This document shows positions 1 through 5,992 of a DNA stretch of 5,992 bases, piece by piece. A model generated the notes under the pieces. It saw nothing but the letters and a program-made list of their open reading frames with translations, was not told where the DNA came from and did not search any database. This DNA comes from Rubrobacter sp. (GTDB lineage Bacteria > Actinomycetota > Rubrobacteria > Rubrobacterales > Rubrobacteraceae). The stretch covers positions 1 through 5,992 of the forward strand of contig JADDPY010000183.1 of NCBI GenBank assembly GCA_016781635.1. Reading direction: 5' to 3'. The position numbers were made by a program, and so were the translations under genes. How positions within the stretch are numbered: position 1 is the stretch's first letter; every line of letters begins with the position of its first letter.

Positions 1-13
1 CGTCCTTGACCCC

Positions 14-1483
14 CTACATCACCGCCTCGTAAAGCTTCCTCTGGCGCTCCAGGGCCCGCCGGTAGATCTCGTGTCGCCCCTCGTCGGGTTGGTGAGTCTC
101 GCCTAGCGGCGCCGCTACCTCTTCGATCCTCGGCCCGCCGAGCGCCTCCGCCGCGAGGAGGGCGGCGCCGCGGCTAGATGCCTCCCGAACCCCGGAGATC
201 GTCACCGGCCTACCGAGAGCATCGGCCATAATGCGGACCCAGGTCGGCGAGCCGAGCAAGCCGCCCCCGGTGGCGACGACCTCCCTAGCCCCAGTCTCTG
301 CGGGGAAGGCCGCATCCAACCTCTCGGCTATGAGGGCGAACCGTAGAGCGACGGCTTCCATCGCGGCGCGCAGGATCTCCGTCGGCGTCGTGCCGAGCGA
401 GAGACCGGCCAATACCCCGTTCGCCTCGTCGGCCCAGCCGGGCCCGCGCTCTCCGGCCAGAAGCGGGAGGAAGGTGAGACCGTGTGCATCGGGCTCCATG
501 CGAGAGAGCAGTTCTTCCGCCTCCCTATCATCGGGGAGGCGCAGCGTCCCCCTTAGCCACTCCACCATGTTCCCACCGTCCGAGAGCGCGCCGCCCGCCA
601 CGAACCGCCGGGCGTCCGCGCGGTAGCACCACAGGCCCTCGGGCATCTCGGTGGAGTCTGCCTCCCACAAGACGCGCATGGCCCCGCTCGTCCCGACCAT
701 TAGAGCGAGCCTGCCCTGCGTAGCGCAGCCGCTCCCGACGTTCGAGCACGCCCCGTCTCCGACCGCTGGAAACCACGGCACCCCCCGGAGCGCGGGCCAA
801 CGCCCGGCCCACTCGGCTCCGAGCCCGACGAGCGGTTCGTCCGAGATGGGGGAAAGTTTGCCCTCGTCGATCGGCAGGGCAGCCAGGAGTTCGCCGTCGT
901 ACGCCTTACGGTTCTGGTCGAGAAGGCCGGTGCCGGAAGCCATGGAGAGCCCGACACTCGCTTCTCCGAAGAGCTTGAGGTGGAGGTACTCGCCGGGCGA
1001 GAGGAAGCGCCCGGTCCGGGAGAAGGCGTCCGGGTCCGTCCGGCTCAACCACAGAAGCTTTGCGGGCCAGTAGCTGGAGTGAAAGACGGAGCCCGTCCTA
1101 CGGTGTACTTCCTTTTCGTCGAGGCTCTGCTTCAGTTCGCGGGCCGCGGTGGCCGCCCGGCGGTCGGCCCAGGTAAAGATGGGCGTCGTCGGACGCCCGC
1201 GTGCGTCGACGCCGAGCATGCCGTGCCAGAACGTGCTCGTGGCGACGGCGGAGATGCCTCCGTCGATGTCTTCGGCCTTCGACAGCGTCTCGTCCACGGC
1301 GCGGAAGACGAGCCCGGCGAGATCCTCGGCGTCGAGGATCGCCGCCCCGTCCGGGCCCCGCTTGAAGGTGTGCCTCCGAGCTGACGAAGTACCCTCGATG
1401 AGGCCCCCCGATCCCCCGTATACGGAGCAACGCACCGAAGAGGAGCCGACGTCTACGGCCAGAATGTTCCCGGAGAAGGTCAC
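14..1483 (-). CDS. FGGY-family carbohydrate kinase, probably gluconokinase
   Basis: Likely transfers the ATP gamma-phosphate to a sugar or sugar acid in the cytoplasm; gluconate to 6-phosphogluconate is the best guess. Numbered from the GTG at 1483 (489 aa, normal for FGGY kinases), the N-terminal phosphate-binding stretch ILAVDVGSSSVR is at residues 7-18. The second-domain motif GDGACSNVGSG is at about 242-252, with Asp243 as the probable catalytic base. GTSG is at 264-267, the FGGY region GERGPGW at 344-350, and the adenosine-binding ATGGGLLGS at 404-412. The reading frame stays open to a GTG at 1576, but the extra 31 residues do not look like kinase sequence. GTG 1483 has a GAGGTG 12 nt upstream; GTG 1498 is also possible. 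The gene diverges from the PRC-barrel gene and ends with TAG inside the window. Family membership is certain. The substrate is not: xylulose or another sugar cannot be excluded, and no transporter or dehydrogenase neighbour helps. Confidence 0.9.
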   Translation of the reverse strand: MTFSGNILAVDVGSSSVRCSVYGGSGGLIEGTSSARRHTFKRGPDGAAILDAEDLAGLVFRAVDETLSKAEDIDGGISAVATSTFWHGMLGVDARGRPTTPIFTWADRRAATAARELKQSLDEKEVHRRTGSVFHSSYWPAKLLWLSRTDPDAFSRTGRFLSPGEYLHLKLFGEASVGLSMASGTGLLDQNRKAYDGELLAALPIDEGKLSPISDEPLVGLGAEWAGRWPALRGVPWFPAVGDGACSNVGSGCATQGRLALMVGTSGAMRVLWEADSTEMPEGLWCYRADARRFVAGGALSDGGNMVEWLRGTLRLPDDREAEELLSRMEPDAHGLTFLPLLAGERGPGWADEANGVLAGLSLGTTPTEILRAAMEAVALRFALIAERLDAAFPAETGAREVVATGGGLLGSPTWVRIMADALGRPVTISGVREASSRGAALLAAEALGGPRIEEVAAPLGETHQPDEGRHEIYRRALERQRKLYEAVM

Positions 1484-1562
1484 GGTTTGGAGAAGCACCT
1501 CGTTCCGGACCCACGACGATTCTTTACAAGCCGCACATTTCCTCCCGATGCGTTCCCATCCC

Positions 1563-1570
1563 AATATATA
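1563..1570 (-). promoter_or_regulatory. Possible -10 element for the kinase gene
   Basis: The minus strand reads TATATATT here, a rare AT-only patch in a very GC-rich region and close to the TATAAT -10 consensus. No convincing -35 hexamer lies 16-18 nt upstream. If it is used, transcription would begin near 1556, which would rule out the GTG at 1576 as the kinase start and favour 1498 or 1483. This is inference from position and composition only. Confidence 0.35.
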
Positions 1571-1627
1571 GTGCACGTGCTCGCCCCGCCGGTTGCTTTG
1601 TAGTTGCGCTGTTTCGCGGATGCGTAT

Positions 1628-1654
1628 GTTTACAGTTCCACGATGGCCGGGTAA
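1628..1654 (+). promoter_or_regulatory. Sigma-B/SigF-type general-stress promoter
   Basis: GTTTAC at 1628-1633, a 15-nt spacer and GGGTAA at 1649-1654 closely match the sigma-B family consensus (GTTT-rich -35, GGGTAT/GGGTAA -10) known from Bacillus SigB and the actinobacterial SigB/SigF factors. Predicted transcription start is near 1661, giving a leader of about 30 nt before the GTG at 1692, with AAGGAGG at 1679-1685. The placement directly ahead of a PRC-barrel gene fits, because such proteins are often stress-associated. No sigma factor gene is in the window. Confidence 0.6.
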
Positions 1655-1691
1655 CGCGATCTGGAATCAGACGTAGCAAGGAGGAGATACC

Positions 1692-2636
1692 GTGGCCGGT
1701 GAAGATCGCTTGCGCGAGCTGGAAGAGAAGTACGAGGGTTTCAAGGTCTACGACAACAACGGGGGGACGATCGGCAAGGTCGACGACCTCTTCGTCGACG
1801 AGCAGGATCGAGAGGAGTACTTAGGGGTCAAGATGGGCCTCTTCGGGCTCTCCGGGACTACGTTGATCCCGTTGGAGATCGTGCGGGTCAACGAGCAGGA
1901 CCGCGTGATCGAGGTGGCCGAGTCGAAGGAACGCGTAAAGGACGCCCCGCAGTACAGCGACGACGACGAGATCGACCGTGCGTTCGAGGAGAGGATCCGT
2001 CAGCACTTCGGCCTCGGGGGCGGTGGGGGAAGCTCCTACGGCCAGCCCACCGACGCTTCCGGGTCGGAAGGGGCCGCCGGTGGCAACACGTCCCGCGGCG
2101 ACGACATGGGGACTTCCGACGGCGGCTCCCGTGAGCCCGTGGGGCGCGAGGAGTACCGCAACCGTGACGACTACGTCTCGGACTCCGCCATGGCCTCCGC
2201 GGCCGGCGGCGCCACTACGTCCGGCGGTATGAGTAGCTTCGAGACCGGGGACCGTGAGGATCGCGGCGAATACCGCGAGGACCAGGGCAGTGCCGGTGGT
2301 TCTAAGGCCAGTGGCGAGGGCTCGGGAGACGAGGGCTACAACAAGGCGTATATGGAAGGGTACCGGGAGGCTATCCGGGAGAGCAGCGGTCAGGGAGGGT
2401 CCGGGTCTTCCGGCCAGGGGACCTCTAGCGGCGGAGGAGAGGGCGGCCGATCCGGCGATCAGGAGGGGGCTAGCGAGTACTCCGGGGCTTCCGCCGCCGG
2501 ACCAGGCGAGAAGGAGTTCAACGACATGCAGGATTACCAGGGCACCTCGACGGGTTACCAGACGGGCCGCGCCGAGGACGGCGGGGAAGGCGACGAGGGG
2601 CGGACGAGGGTCCGTCGCCTGCAGCGCGATTCCTGA
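1692..2636 (+). CDS. PRC-barrel domain protein with long disordered Gly/Ser/acidic tail
   Basis: This is a 314-aa protein starting at a GTG with an excellent AAGGAGG six bases upstream. Residues about 12-85 form a PRC-barrel domain, the small beta-barrel shared by the photosynthetic reaction-centre H subunit and RimM. It shows the typical VYDNNGGTIGKVDDLFVD opening and a TLIPLEIV strand followed by a VIEVAES strand. A short acidic-amphipathic stretch (88-107, DDDEIDRAFEERIRQHFGL) follows. Residues 109-305 are low complexity (Gly, Ser, Asp, Glu) and almost surely disordered. They are interrupted by charged Tyr/Arg islands (REEYRNRDDY at 152-161, GEYRED at 192-197) and one helix-like island (NKAYMEGYREAIRES, 217-231). 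The end is basic (RTRVRRLQR). There is no signal peptide or membrane segment, so it is probably cytoplasmic. Many related proteins carry a DUF2382 domain after the barrel; I do not see one here. The sigma-B-type promoter suggests stress induction. The molecular function is unknown. Confidence 0.85.
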   Translation: MAGEDRLRELEEKYEGFKVYDNNGGTIGKVDDLFVDEQDREEYLGVKMGLFGLSGTTLIPLEIVRVNEQDRVIEVAESKERVKDAPQYSDDDEIDRAFEERIRQHFGLGGGGGSSYGQPTDASGSEGAAGGNTSRGDDMGTSDGGSREPVGREEYRNRDDYVSDSAMASAAGGATTSGGMSSFETGDREDRGEYREDQGSAGGSKASGEGSGDEGYNKAYMEGYREAIRESSGQGGSGSSGQGTSSGGGEGGRSGDQEGASEYSGASAAGPGEKEFNDMQDYQGTSTGYQTGRAEDGGEGDEGRTRVRRLQRDS

Positions 2637-2668
2637 TCTTCGGTTGAGATAACGCCCTTACGCATGAG

Positions 2669-2694
2669 AGGGGGTCCGCGAGGGCGGACCCCCT
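2669..2694 (+). terminator. GC-rich hairpin terminator after the PRC-barrel gene
   Basis: Starting 33 nt after the stop codon, an 11-bp perfect stem (A2669-T2694 through C2679-G2684) closes a four-base GAGG loop. The left arm contains GGGGGTCCGC and the right arm GCGGACCCCC. Only a weak T-containing tail (TGTTCGTGT) follows, so it departs from the textbook intrinsic terminator, but strong GC stems with poor T tracts are common at gene ends in high-GC Gram-positives. It could also act as an mRNA 3'-end stabiliser. Confidence 0.65.
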
Positions 2695-2859
2695 GTTCGT
2701 GTCCGGGATAAGCGGCGGTTTGACCTGCGTCTGGAGGGGCGCCACGGTGTCCCGCGATGGAATGCGTATTCGGGAGGGCCCGTCGACGCGGTTCGCTGGT
2801 CTGCGGGGAGGCCGCGCGTCGGCCGTCCATGATGTCGGGGTGAAAAGGAGGAGCGCGTC
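2695..2859. other. Intergenic region upstream of the amidase, no clear promoter
   Basis: These 165 bases hold no supportable gene. TTGACC at 2720-2725 resembles a -35 hexamer, but no good -10 lies 16-18 nt downstream. The only clear signal is the AAGGAGG ribosome-binding site at 2845-2851 for the amidase. Confidence 0.5.
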
Positions 2860-4398
2860 GTGGTGAAGGTACCTACGTCGGAACAGTTGCGGGAGATCTC
2901 GGCCTCGTACAACCTCAACCTCTCGGACGCGGACGTCGCGTCCTTTCTTGGGCTGGCGGAGGGGGCTATGGCCTCGTACCGTCGCCTTGACGAGCTCGTC
3001 GAGCCCGCACCCGAGGTGAAGTACCCGCGCTCCGGAGCCTACCGTCCGGAGCCCGAGGAGAACGCGCTGGGGGCCTGGTACTGGAAGTGCCGAATACCGG
3101 GCTCCGGTAGCGGTCCACTCGCTGGGAAGCGGGTCGCGATCAAGGACAACGTATGCGTGGCCGGGGTGCCGATGATGAACGGCACGTCCGTTCTCGAAGG
3201 CTACGTCCCCGAGACCGATGCGACGATCGTCACCCGTATCCTCGATGCGGGCGGTGAGATCCTGGGCAAGGCCGTCTGCGAATCCTTGTGCTTCTCCAGC
3301 GGTAGCCATACGAGCGATACGGGACCGGTACTCAACCCGCGCGACCACTCGCGCTCCACGGGCGGCTCTTCTAGCGGGAGCGCCGCGCTTGTGGCGAGCG
3401 GGGAGTGCGAGGCCGCGATCGGCGGCGACCAGGGCGGTTCGATCCGGATACCCGCCTCCTGGTGCGGCGTTTACGGTCTCAAAGGCACGCACGGCCTCGT
3501 ACCTTACACCGGTGTCTTCCCCATAGAGCTCACGCTGGACCACGTCGGGCCGATCGCGGCGACGGTCGAGGACGTCGCCCTGCTCCTATCGGCGATCGCC
3601 GGGGAGGACGGGCTCGACCCCCGCCAGGCGCGCGTCAGGACGGACGACTACCTCTCCGGCCTCGACGGCGGGGTGGAAGGGATGAGGATCGGTATTCTCT
3701 CGGAGGGCTTCGGCTGGCCGGGGCTCTCGGAGGAGGACGTAGACGCTTCCGTCCGCGAGGCGGCGGGGGCCTTTGGAGAGCTTGGGGCGGAGGTGGGGGA
3801 GGTCTCCGTACCGCTGCACCGCGACGGCATCCACATCTGGAACGGCATCGCCATCGAGGGGGCGACGGCGCTCATGGTCGACGGCAACTCCATGGGCACA
3901 AACTGGAAGGGCCACTACACGACCTCGCTGCTCGACGCGTACGCGCGCGGCAGGATCACACGCGCCGACGACCTCTCCGAGACCGTCAAGATGACGATGC
4001 TCGTCGGCCGCTACATGCAGGAGCGCTACCACGGCCGCTACTACGCCAAGGCCCAGAACCTCTCCCGCAAGCTCTCGGCGGCCTATGACGCCGCGCTCGC
4101 GGAGTACGACCTCCTCCTGTTGCCGACGGTCCCCATGAAGGCCACCCCGATCCCGGCCCCCGACGCCCCGCGGGAAGAGGTCGTTCTGCGGGCCCTGGAG
4201 ATGACCCACAACACCTGCGCCTTGGACGTCACCGGCCTCCCGTCGATGACCGTACCCTGCGGCGATTCCGAGGGGCTACCCGTCGGCGCGATGCTTGTCG
4301 GCCCAAACTGGAGCGAGGCGAAGATACTGCGCGCCGCCCGGGCCTTCGAGGGCACGAAGACGGACGACGTACCTCCCGCTCGTAGCGCTCTGGCATAA
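2860..4398 (+). CDS. Amidase-signature family amidase (Rhodococcus nitrile-pathway type)
   Basis: Probably hydrolyses aliphatic or aromatic carboxamides to the acid and ammonia (EC 3.5.1.4) in the cytoplasm. The start is GTG 2860, 8 nt after AAGGAGG; a second GTG follows at 2863. The 512-aa product has the full amidase signature: VAIKDN with Lys95, GGSSSGSAA with cis-Ser170, and GGDQGGSIRIPASWCG with nucleophile Ser194, Asp190 and Cys202. From memory, the well-studied Rhodococcus amidases use Lys96, Ser171 and Ser195, so the spacing is identical with a one-residue offset. The stretch GLVPYTGVFPIELTLDHVGPI is also typical of that branch rather than of GatA. The N-terminal 65 residues are mostly helical and lack catalytic motifs, as in the Rhodococcus enzyme, where this region helps dimerisation. 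There is no twin-arginine or other export signal. No nitrile hydratase or aldoxime dehydratase is adjacent, so the natural substrate is open. It appears monocistronic. Confidence 0.93.
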   Translation: MVKVPTSEQLREISASYNLNLSDADVASFLGLAEGAMASYRRLDELVEPAPEVKYPRSGAYRPEPEENALGAWYWKCRIPGSGSGPLAGKRVAIKDNVCVAGVPMMNGTSVLEGYVPETDATIVTRILDAGGEILGKAVCESLCFSSGSHTSDTGPVLNPRDHSRSTGGSSSGSAALVASGECEAAIGGDQGGSIRIPASWCGVYGLKGTHGLVPYTGVFPIELTLDHVGPIAATVEDVALLLSAIAGEDGLDPRQARVRTDDYLSGLDGGVEGMRIGILSEGFGWPGLSEEDVDASVREAAGAFGELGAEVGEVSVPLHRDGIHIWNGIAIEGATALMVDGNSMGTNWKGHYTTSLLDAYARGRITRADDLSETVKMTMLVGRYMQERYHGRYYAKAQNLSRKLSAAYDAALAEYDLLLLPTVPMKATPIPAPDAPREEVVLRALEMTHNTCALDVTGLPSMTVPCGDSEGLPVGAMLVGPNWSEAKILRAARAFEGTKTDDVPPARSALA

Positions 4399-4437
4399 TG
4401 GCGTAACGGACGCGGAACGCCTCCGGCACCGCATTCT

Positions 4438-4464
4438 TAAAGGGGTGGTGTCACCCAACTTTTA
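4438..4464 (+). terminator. Probable intrinsic terminator after the amidase
   Basis: GGGTG (4443-4447), a GTGT loop and CACCC (4452-4456) form a 5-bp stem. AAAG at 4439-4442 can pair with CTTT at 4459-4462 after a two-base bulge, and the right side continues as a TTTT tract. The A-tract/stem/T-tract arrangement starts about 40 nt after the amidase stop. The stem is short, so strength is uncertain; the symmetry could allow action in both directions. Confidence 0.5.
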
Positions 4465-4553
4465 GTCGCCGACGAGGATCTAGCCGCAAAAGGACTCGCC
4501 GCTGGCGGCCCAACCCCTCGCGGCGCCACCGCAACGAGCAGGGAGCAGAGCGC

Positions 4554-4997
4554 TTGAATAAACGCCTCGACGAAATGGACGACTTGCGTGACATGGGCCG
4601 CTTCCCGGTGCCGATCTACGTCGGGGCCACCGGAAACGTGCTTATGACGATAGCCCTCACGTACCTCATGCGGGGGCGGTACGGCAGCTCCCGCACGCTA
4701 CCGGGGTGGGGAGGAGGCGTTCTCCTGGCAAACTTGCTCCCCGTCTTCTTGCTCCGCTCGCGGATGGACGAGGGGACACATTTCCCGCAGATAGAGCAGA
4801 TGAGCTTCTTCACCGACCAGCACAAGTTCGCCCGTTGGGTCTATGCCGTGGCATCGGCGAACATGCTGTTCTGGATCTCGCTCTCCTGGACCCTCTTCTC
4901 CCGGCGCCGCGACGGCAAGGCGCTTGCCGGAATGCTCCTCCTCGCCTTCGTCTGCACCTTCTACCCGGCCTGGGTTCGTTTCTTCAAAAGCTCCTAA
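4554..4997 (+). CDS. Small four-helix integral membrane protein, function unknown
   Basis: A 147-aa protein I do not recognise. It has a charged N-terminus (about 16 residues) followed by four hydrophobic segments at roughly 17-39, 53-67, 93-115 and 121-144. An Arg/Lys-rich loop at 116-122 (SRRRDGK) and Arg40/Arg42 after helix 1 suggest these ends face the cytoplasm under the positive-inside rule. The loop between helices 2 and 3 (68-92) is polar, with MDEGTHFPQIEQ. There is no cleavable signal peptide and no recognisable catalytic motif. The chosen start is TTG 4554, with GGGAG at 4541-4545, 8 nt away. ATG 4575 (residue 8) has no comparable site. The 155 bases upstream hold the terminator described above and no clear promoter. 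The gene stands alone and ends directly against the stop of the opposing cyclotransferase-like gene. Length, codon use and hydropathy support a real gene. Confidence 0.7.
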   Translation: MNKRLDEMDDLRDMGRFPVPIYVGATGNVLMTIALTYLMRGRYGSSRTLPGWGGGVLLANLLPVFLLRSRMDEGTHFPQIEQMSFFTDQHKFARWVYAVASANMLFWISLSWTLFSRRRDGKALAGMLLLAFVCTFYPAWVRFFKSS

Positions 4998-5459
4998 TCA
5001 GGCCGGCCAGGACCCTCCGGGCAGGCGGACGCCGGAACCCTGCTCGACGGAGTAGGCCCACGCCAGTACTGTCTCCCCGCCCCCCGGCAGCGTGACGGGG
5101 ATCAGGACACGAGTGTACAACCCCTGCTCGCCCGGACGGAAGCCTTCGAGTCCGTCGATCTCCGGCAGGCGTCTCTCCGGGTCGTCGAAGGTCATGAGCT
5201 CGCCGTGGACCACGTCCCAACCGCTCAGGTCTTCCGTCAGTGAGGTTTCGGCTTCGTGGGAGAGCCTCGCATCGGCGAGGTAGTTGTCACTGCCCGCCGT
5301 GTGCACGTCCTGGACCGGGACGACGAGGGCGGGGAAGCCGAAGGGCAGATCGTAGAGCCGGCCCCGCACGGTGGCTTTTTCGGCGCTCGCGAAGCCCCGG
5401 CAGAAGCGGTTGTGGTTGCGCTCGCCGCGCTTTAGGGTGCCGTAGACGAATAGTCTCAA
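4998..5459 (-). CDS. Gamma-glutamylcyclotransferase (AIG2/GGCT-fold) family protein
   Basis: Proteins of this fold release 5-oxoproline from gamma-glutamyl amines or peptides, though many bacterial members are untested. Counting from TTG 5459 gives 153 aa. The substrate-binding YGTLKRGE loop is at 6-13 and GRLYDLPFGFPAL at 33-45. VHGELMTF is at 84-91 and IDGLEGF at 101-107; Glu105 aligns with the catalytic Glu of human GGCT (its Glu98). The end, GGSWPA, is typical. The 50-82 stretch, before the VHGEL strand, is longer than in compact 110-130-aa homologues. The frame is open upstream to 5642, but that part overlaps the HAD gene and looks like shadow sequence, so it is excluded. No clear ribosome-binding site precedes TTG 5459. 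The 23-nt gap after the HAD stop suggests translation depends on the upstream gene. Its stop abuts the stop of the membrane protein gene. Confidence 0.82.
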   Translation of the reverse strand: MRLFVYGTLKRGERNHNRFCRGFASAEKATVRGRLYDLPFGFPALVVPVQDVHTAGSDNYLADARLSHEAETSLTEDLSGWDVVHGELMTFDDPERRLPEIDGLEGFRPGEQGLYTRVLIPVTLPGGGETVLAWAYSVEQGSGVRLPGGSWPA

Positions 5460-5482
5460 AAGGTATTGTTCTGGGGGACTGC

Positions 5483-5992
5483 TCAGAGCTTTACGGCGAG
5501 CTCCTGGAGATCCCGGACGACGAGGTCCGGCTCGATGCCCCAGGGGTCGAAGGCAGTCTCGGGGTTGCGTTTGACCCAGGCGGCGTTCAGGCCGATGCTT
5601 TTCGCCCCGATCACGTCGAACGGGTTGCTTGAGACCAGCCATACTTCGGAAGGCGGCCTATCGAGGCTCCGGCAGAGGTAATGGTAGACCTCGGGATCTG
5701 GTTTGAAAGAAGAGACGTCGTCCACGCTGACGACTCCGCCGAGTAGCGGCAGGATGCCGGCCCGTTCGAGGAGCGCGCGGAGCGTCGACTCCACGCCGTT
5801 GGAGAACGCGACGAGAGTGTGGCCCGCCTCCCTCAATGTCTCCATGCCCGGCGCCACGTCGGGAAAGGGGGAGAGGCTAGAGTACTCCTCGATCATGCGC
5901 TCCCGGTCGCCGTCGGAGAGATCGGCCTCGAGGGCTTGCGCGGTGTAGGCGAGCGCCTGGCGCGTGCAAACGTCGAAGTTCTCGTATGCCCG
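5483..5992 (-). CDS. Haloacid dehalogenase type II-like HAD hydrolase, N-terminus off window
   Basis: Cytoplasmic HAD-superfamily hydrolase. Family members convert L-2-haloacids to D-2-hydroxyacids, though many homologues act on other substrates. 169 C-terminal residues are visible, running off the right edge without a start; the ATG at 5896 is internal. Counting from the first visible residue, the family landmarks are NFDV (5-8), LSPFPDV (40-46), Ser64 in FSNG, Lys97 in FKPDPEVY, Tyr103, and SSNPFDVIGA (121-130) with Ser121, Asn123 and Asp126. From memory, L-2-haloacid dehalogenase YL has Ser118, Lys151, Tyr157, Ser175, Asn177 and Asp180. Every interval is the same, with an offset of 54. Thus about 54 residues are missing, including the nucleophile Asp and the substrate-binding Arg. 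It is followed 23 nt later by the cyclotransferase-like gene, a likely two-gene unit. True dehalogenase activity cannot be judged without the missing part. Confidence 0.88.
   Translation of the reverse strand, partial: RAYENFDVCTRQALAYTAQALEADLSDGDRERMIEEYSSLSPFPDVAPGMETLREAGHTLVAFSNGVESTLRALLERAGILPLLGGVVSVDDVSSFKPDPEVYHYLCRSLDRPPSEVWLVSSNPFDVIGAKSIGLNAAWVKRNPETAFDPWGIEPDLVVRDLQELAVKL

Noticed and set aside
1484..1576. 31-residue N-terminal extension of the kinase from GTG 1576
   Set aside because: It is Cys/Arg-containing sequence without kinase features and overlaps the likely -10 element. FGGY kinases normally start a few residues before the first phosphate-binding motif.
2016..2606. Possible tandem DNA repeat or CRISPR-like array in the Gly/Ser region
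   Set aside because: The repetition is of amino-acid composition only. I see no regular repeat unit or spacer structure at the DNA level.
2518..3543. 341-codon open frame on the minus strand across the amidase 5' half
   Set aside because: It lies antisense to a well-supported amidase and the PRC-gene end. Its product is Arg/Pro-rich low-complexity sequence with no domain, typical of shadow frames in GC-rich DNA.
3405..4088. 227-codon open frame on the plus strand inside the amidase
   Set aside because: The product is dominated by Arg and Gly runs and is out of frame with the conserved amidase motifs. It is a GC-driven shadow.
3586..4209. 207-codon open frame on the minus strand inside the amidase
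   Set aside because: It is antisense to conserved coding sequence, with no recognisable domain and no ribosome-binding site that stands out.
5001..5012. GGCCGGCC palindrome near the cyclotransferase 3' end
   Set aside because: It is an 8-base palindrome within coding sequence, expected by chance in GC-rich DNA, and has no T tract to make it a terminator.
5460..5642. Upstream extension of the cyclotransferase-like frame
   Set aside because: The extra residues are Arg/Pro/Gly-rich, unlike the family N-terminus, and overlap the 3' end of the HAD gene in another frame. The fold begins at MRLFVYGTL.
1..5992. A novel defence, mobile or biosynthetic system
   Set aside because: All sizeable genes fall into common metabolic or stress families except one small membrane protein. 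There are no nucleases, transposases, toxins, reverse transcriptases, repeats or RNA structures suggesting a new system.

Overview
The window is GC-rich, with strong G/C preference at third codon positions, frequent GTG and TTG starts, and purine-rich Shine-Dalgarno sites (AAGGAGG). Together with an actinobacterial/Firmicutes-type general-stress promoter motif and a Rhodococcus-type amidase, this suggests a high-GC Gram-positive chromosome. A Rubrobacter-like actinobacterium would fit, but that is an inference from sequence style and not a match I can prove. I see no rRNA, tRNA, insertion sequence, CRISPR array, prophage gene or integration scar. It reads as ordinary chromosomal housekeeping and accessory metabolism.

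Layout. On the left (14-1483, minus strand) is a complete FGGY-family sugar kinase, most like a gluconokinase. It diverges from a PRC-barrel protein gene (1692-2636, plus strand) that has a long disordered Gly/Ser/acidic tail. The roughly 210-bp gap between the two coding regions holds an AT-rich -10-like element facing left and a good sigma-B-type promoter (GTTTAC-N15-GGGTAA) facing right. A strong GC-rich hairpin just after the PRC gene is the probable terminator. Next comes an amidase-signature hydrolase (2860-4398, plus) with the active-site spacing of the nitrile-pathway amidases of Rhodococcus, followed by a hairpin with flanking A and T tracts (4438-4464). A small four-helix membrane protein of unknown function (4554-4997, plus, TTG start) then runs tail to tail, with no spare base, into a minus-strand pair. 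That pair is a gamma-glutamylcyclotransferase-fold protein (4998-5459) and, upstream of it in the same direction, a type II haloacid dehalogenase-like HAD hydrolase (5483 to beyond 5992) whose N-terminus lies off the window.

How the genes relate. Only the HAD hydrolase and the cyclotransferase-like gene look like an operon (23-nt gap, same strand). The other genes appear to be separate transcription units. The sigma-B-type promoter makes the PRC-barrel protein a candidate general-stress protein. No nitrile hydratase, sugar transporter or regulator is visible here to fix the substrates of the amidase or the kinase. I did not find a convincing new multi-gene system. The items most worth a second look are the stress promoter with its low-complexity PRC-barrel protein, the possible leader peptide overlapping the kinase start, and the uncharacterised membrane protein.
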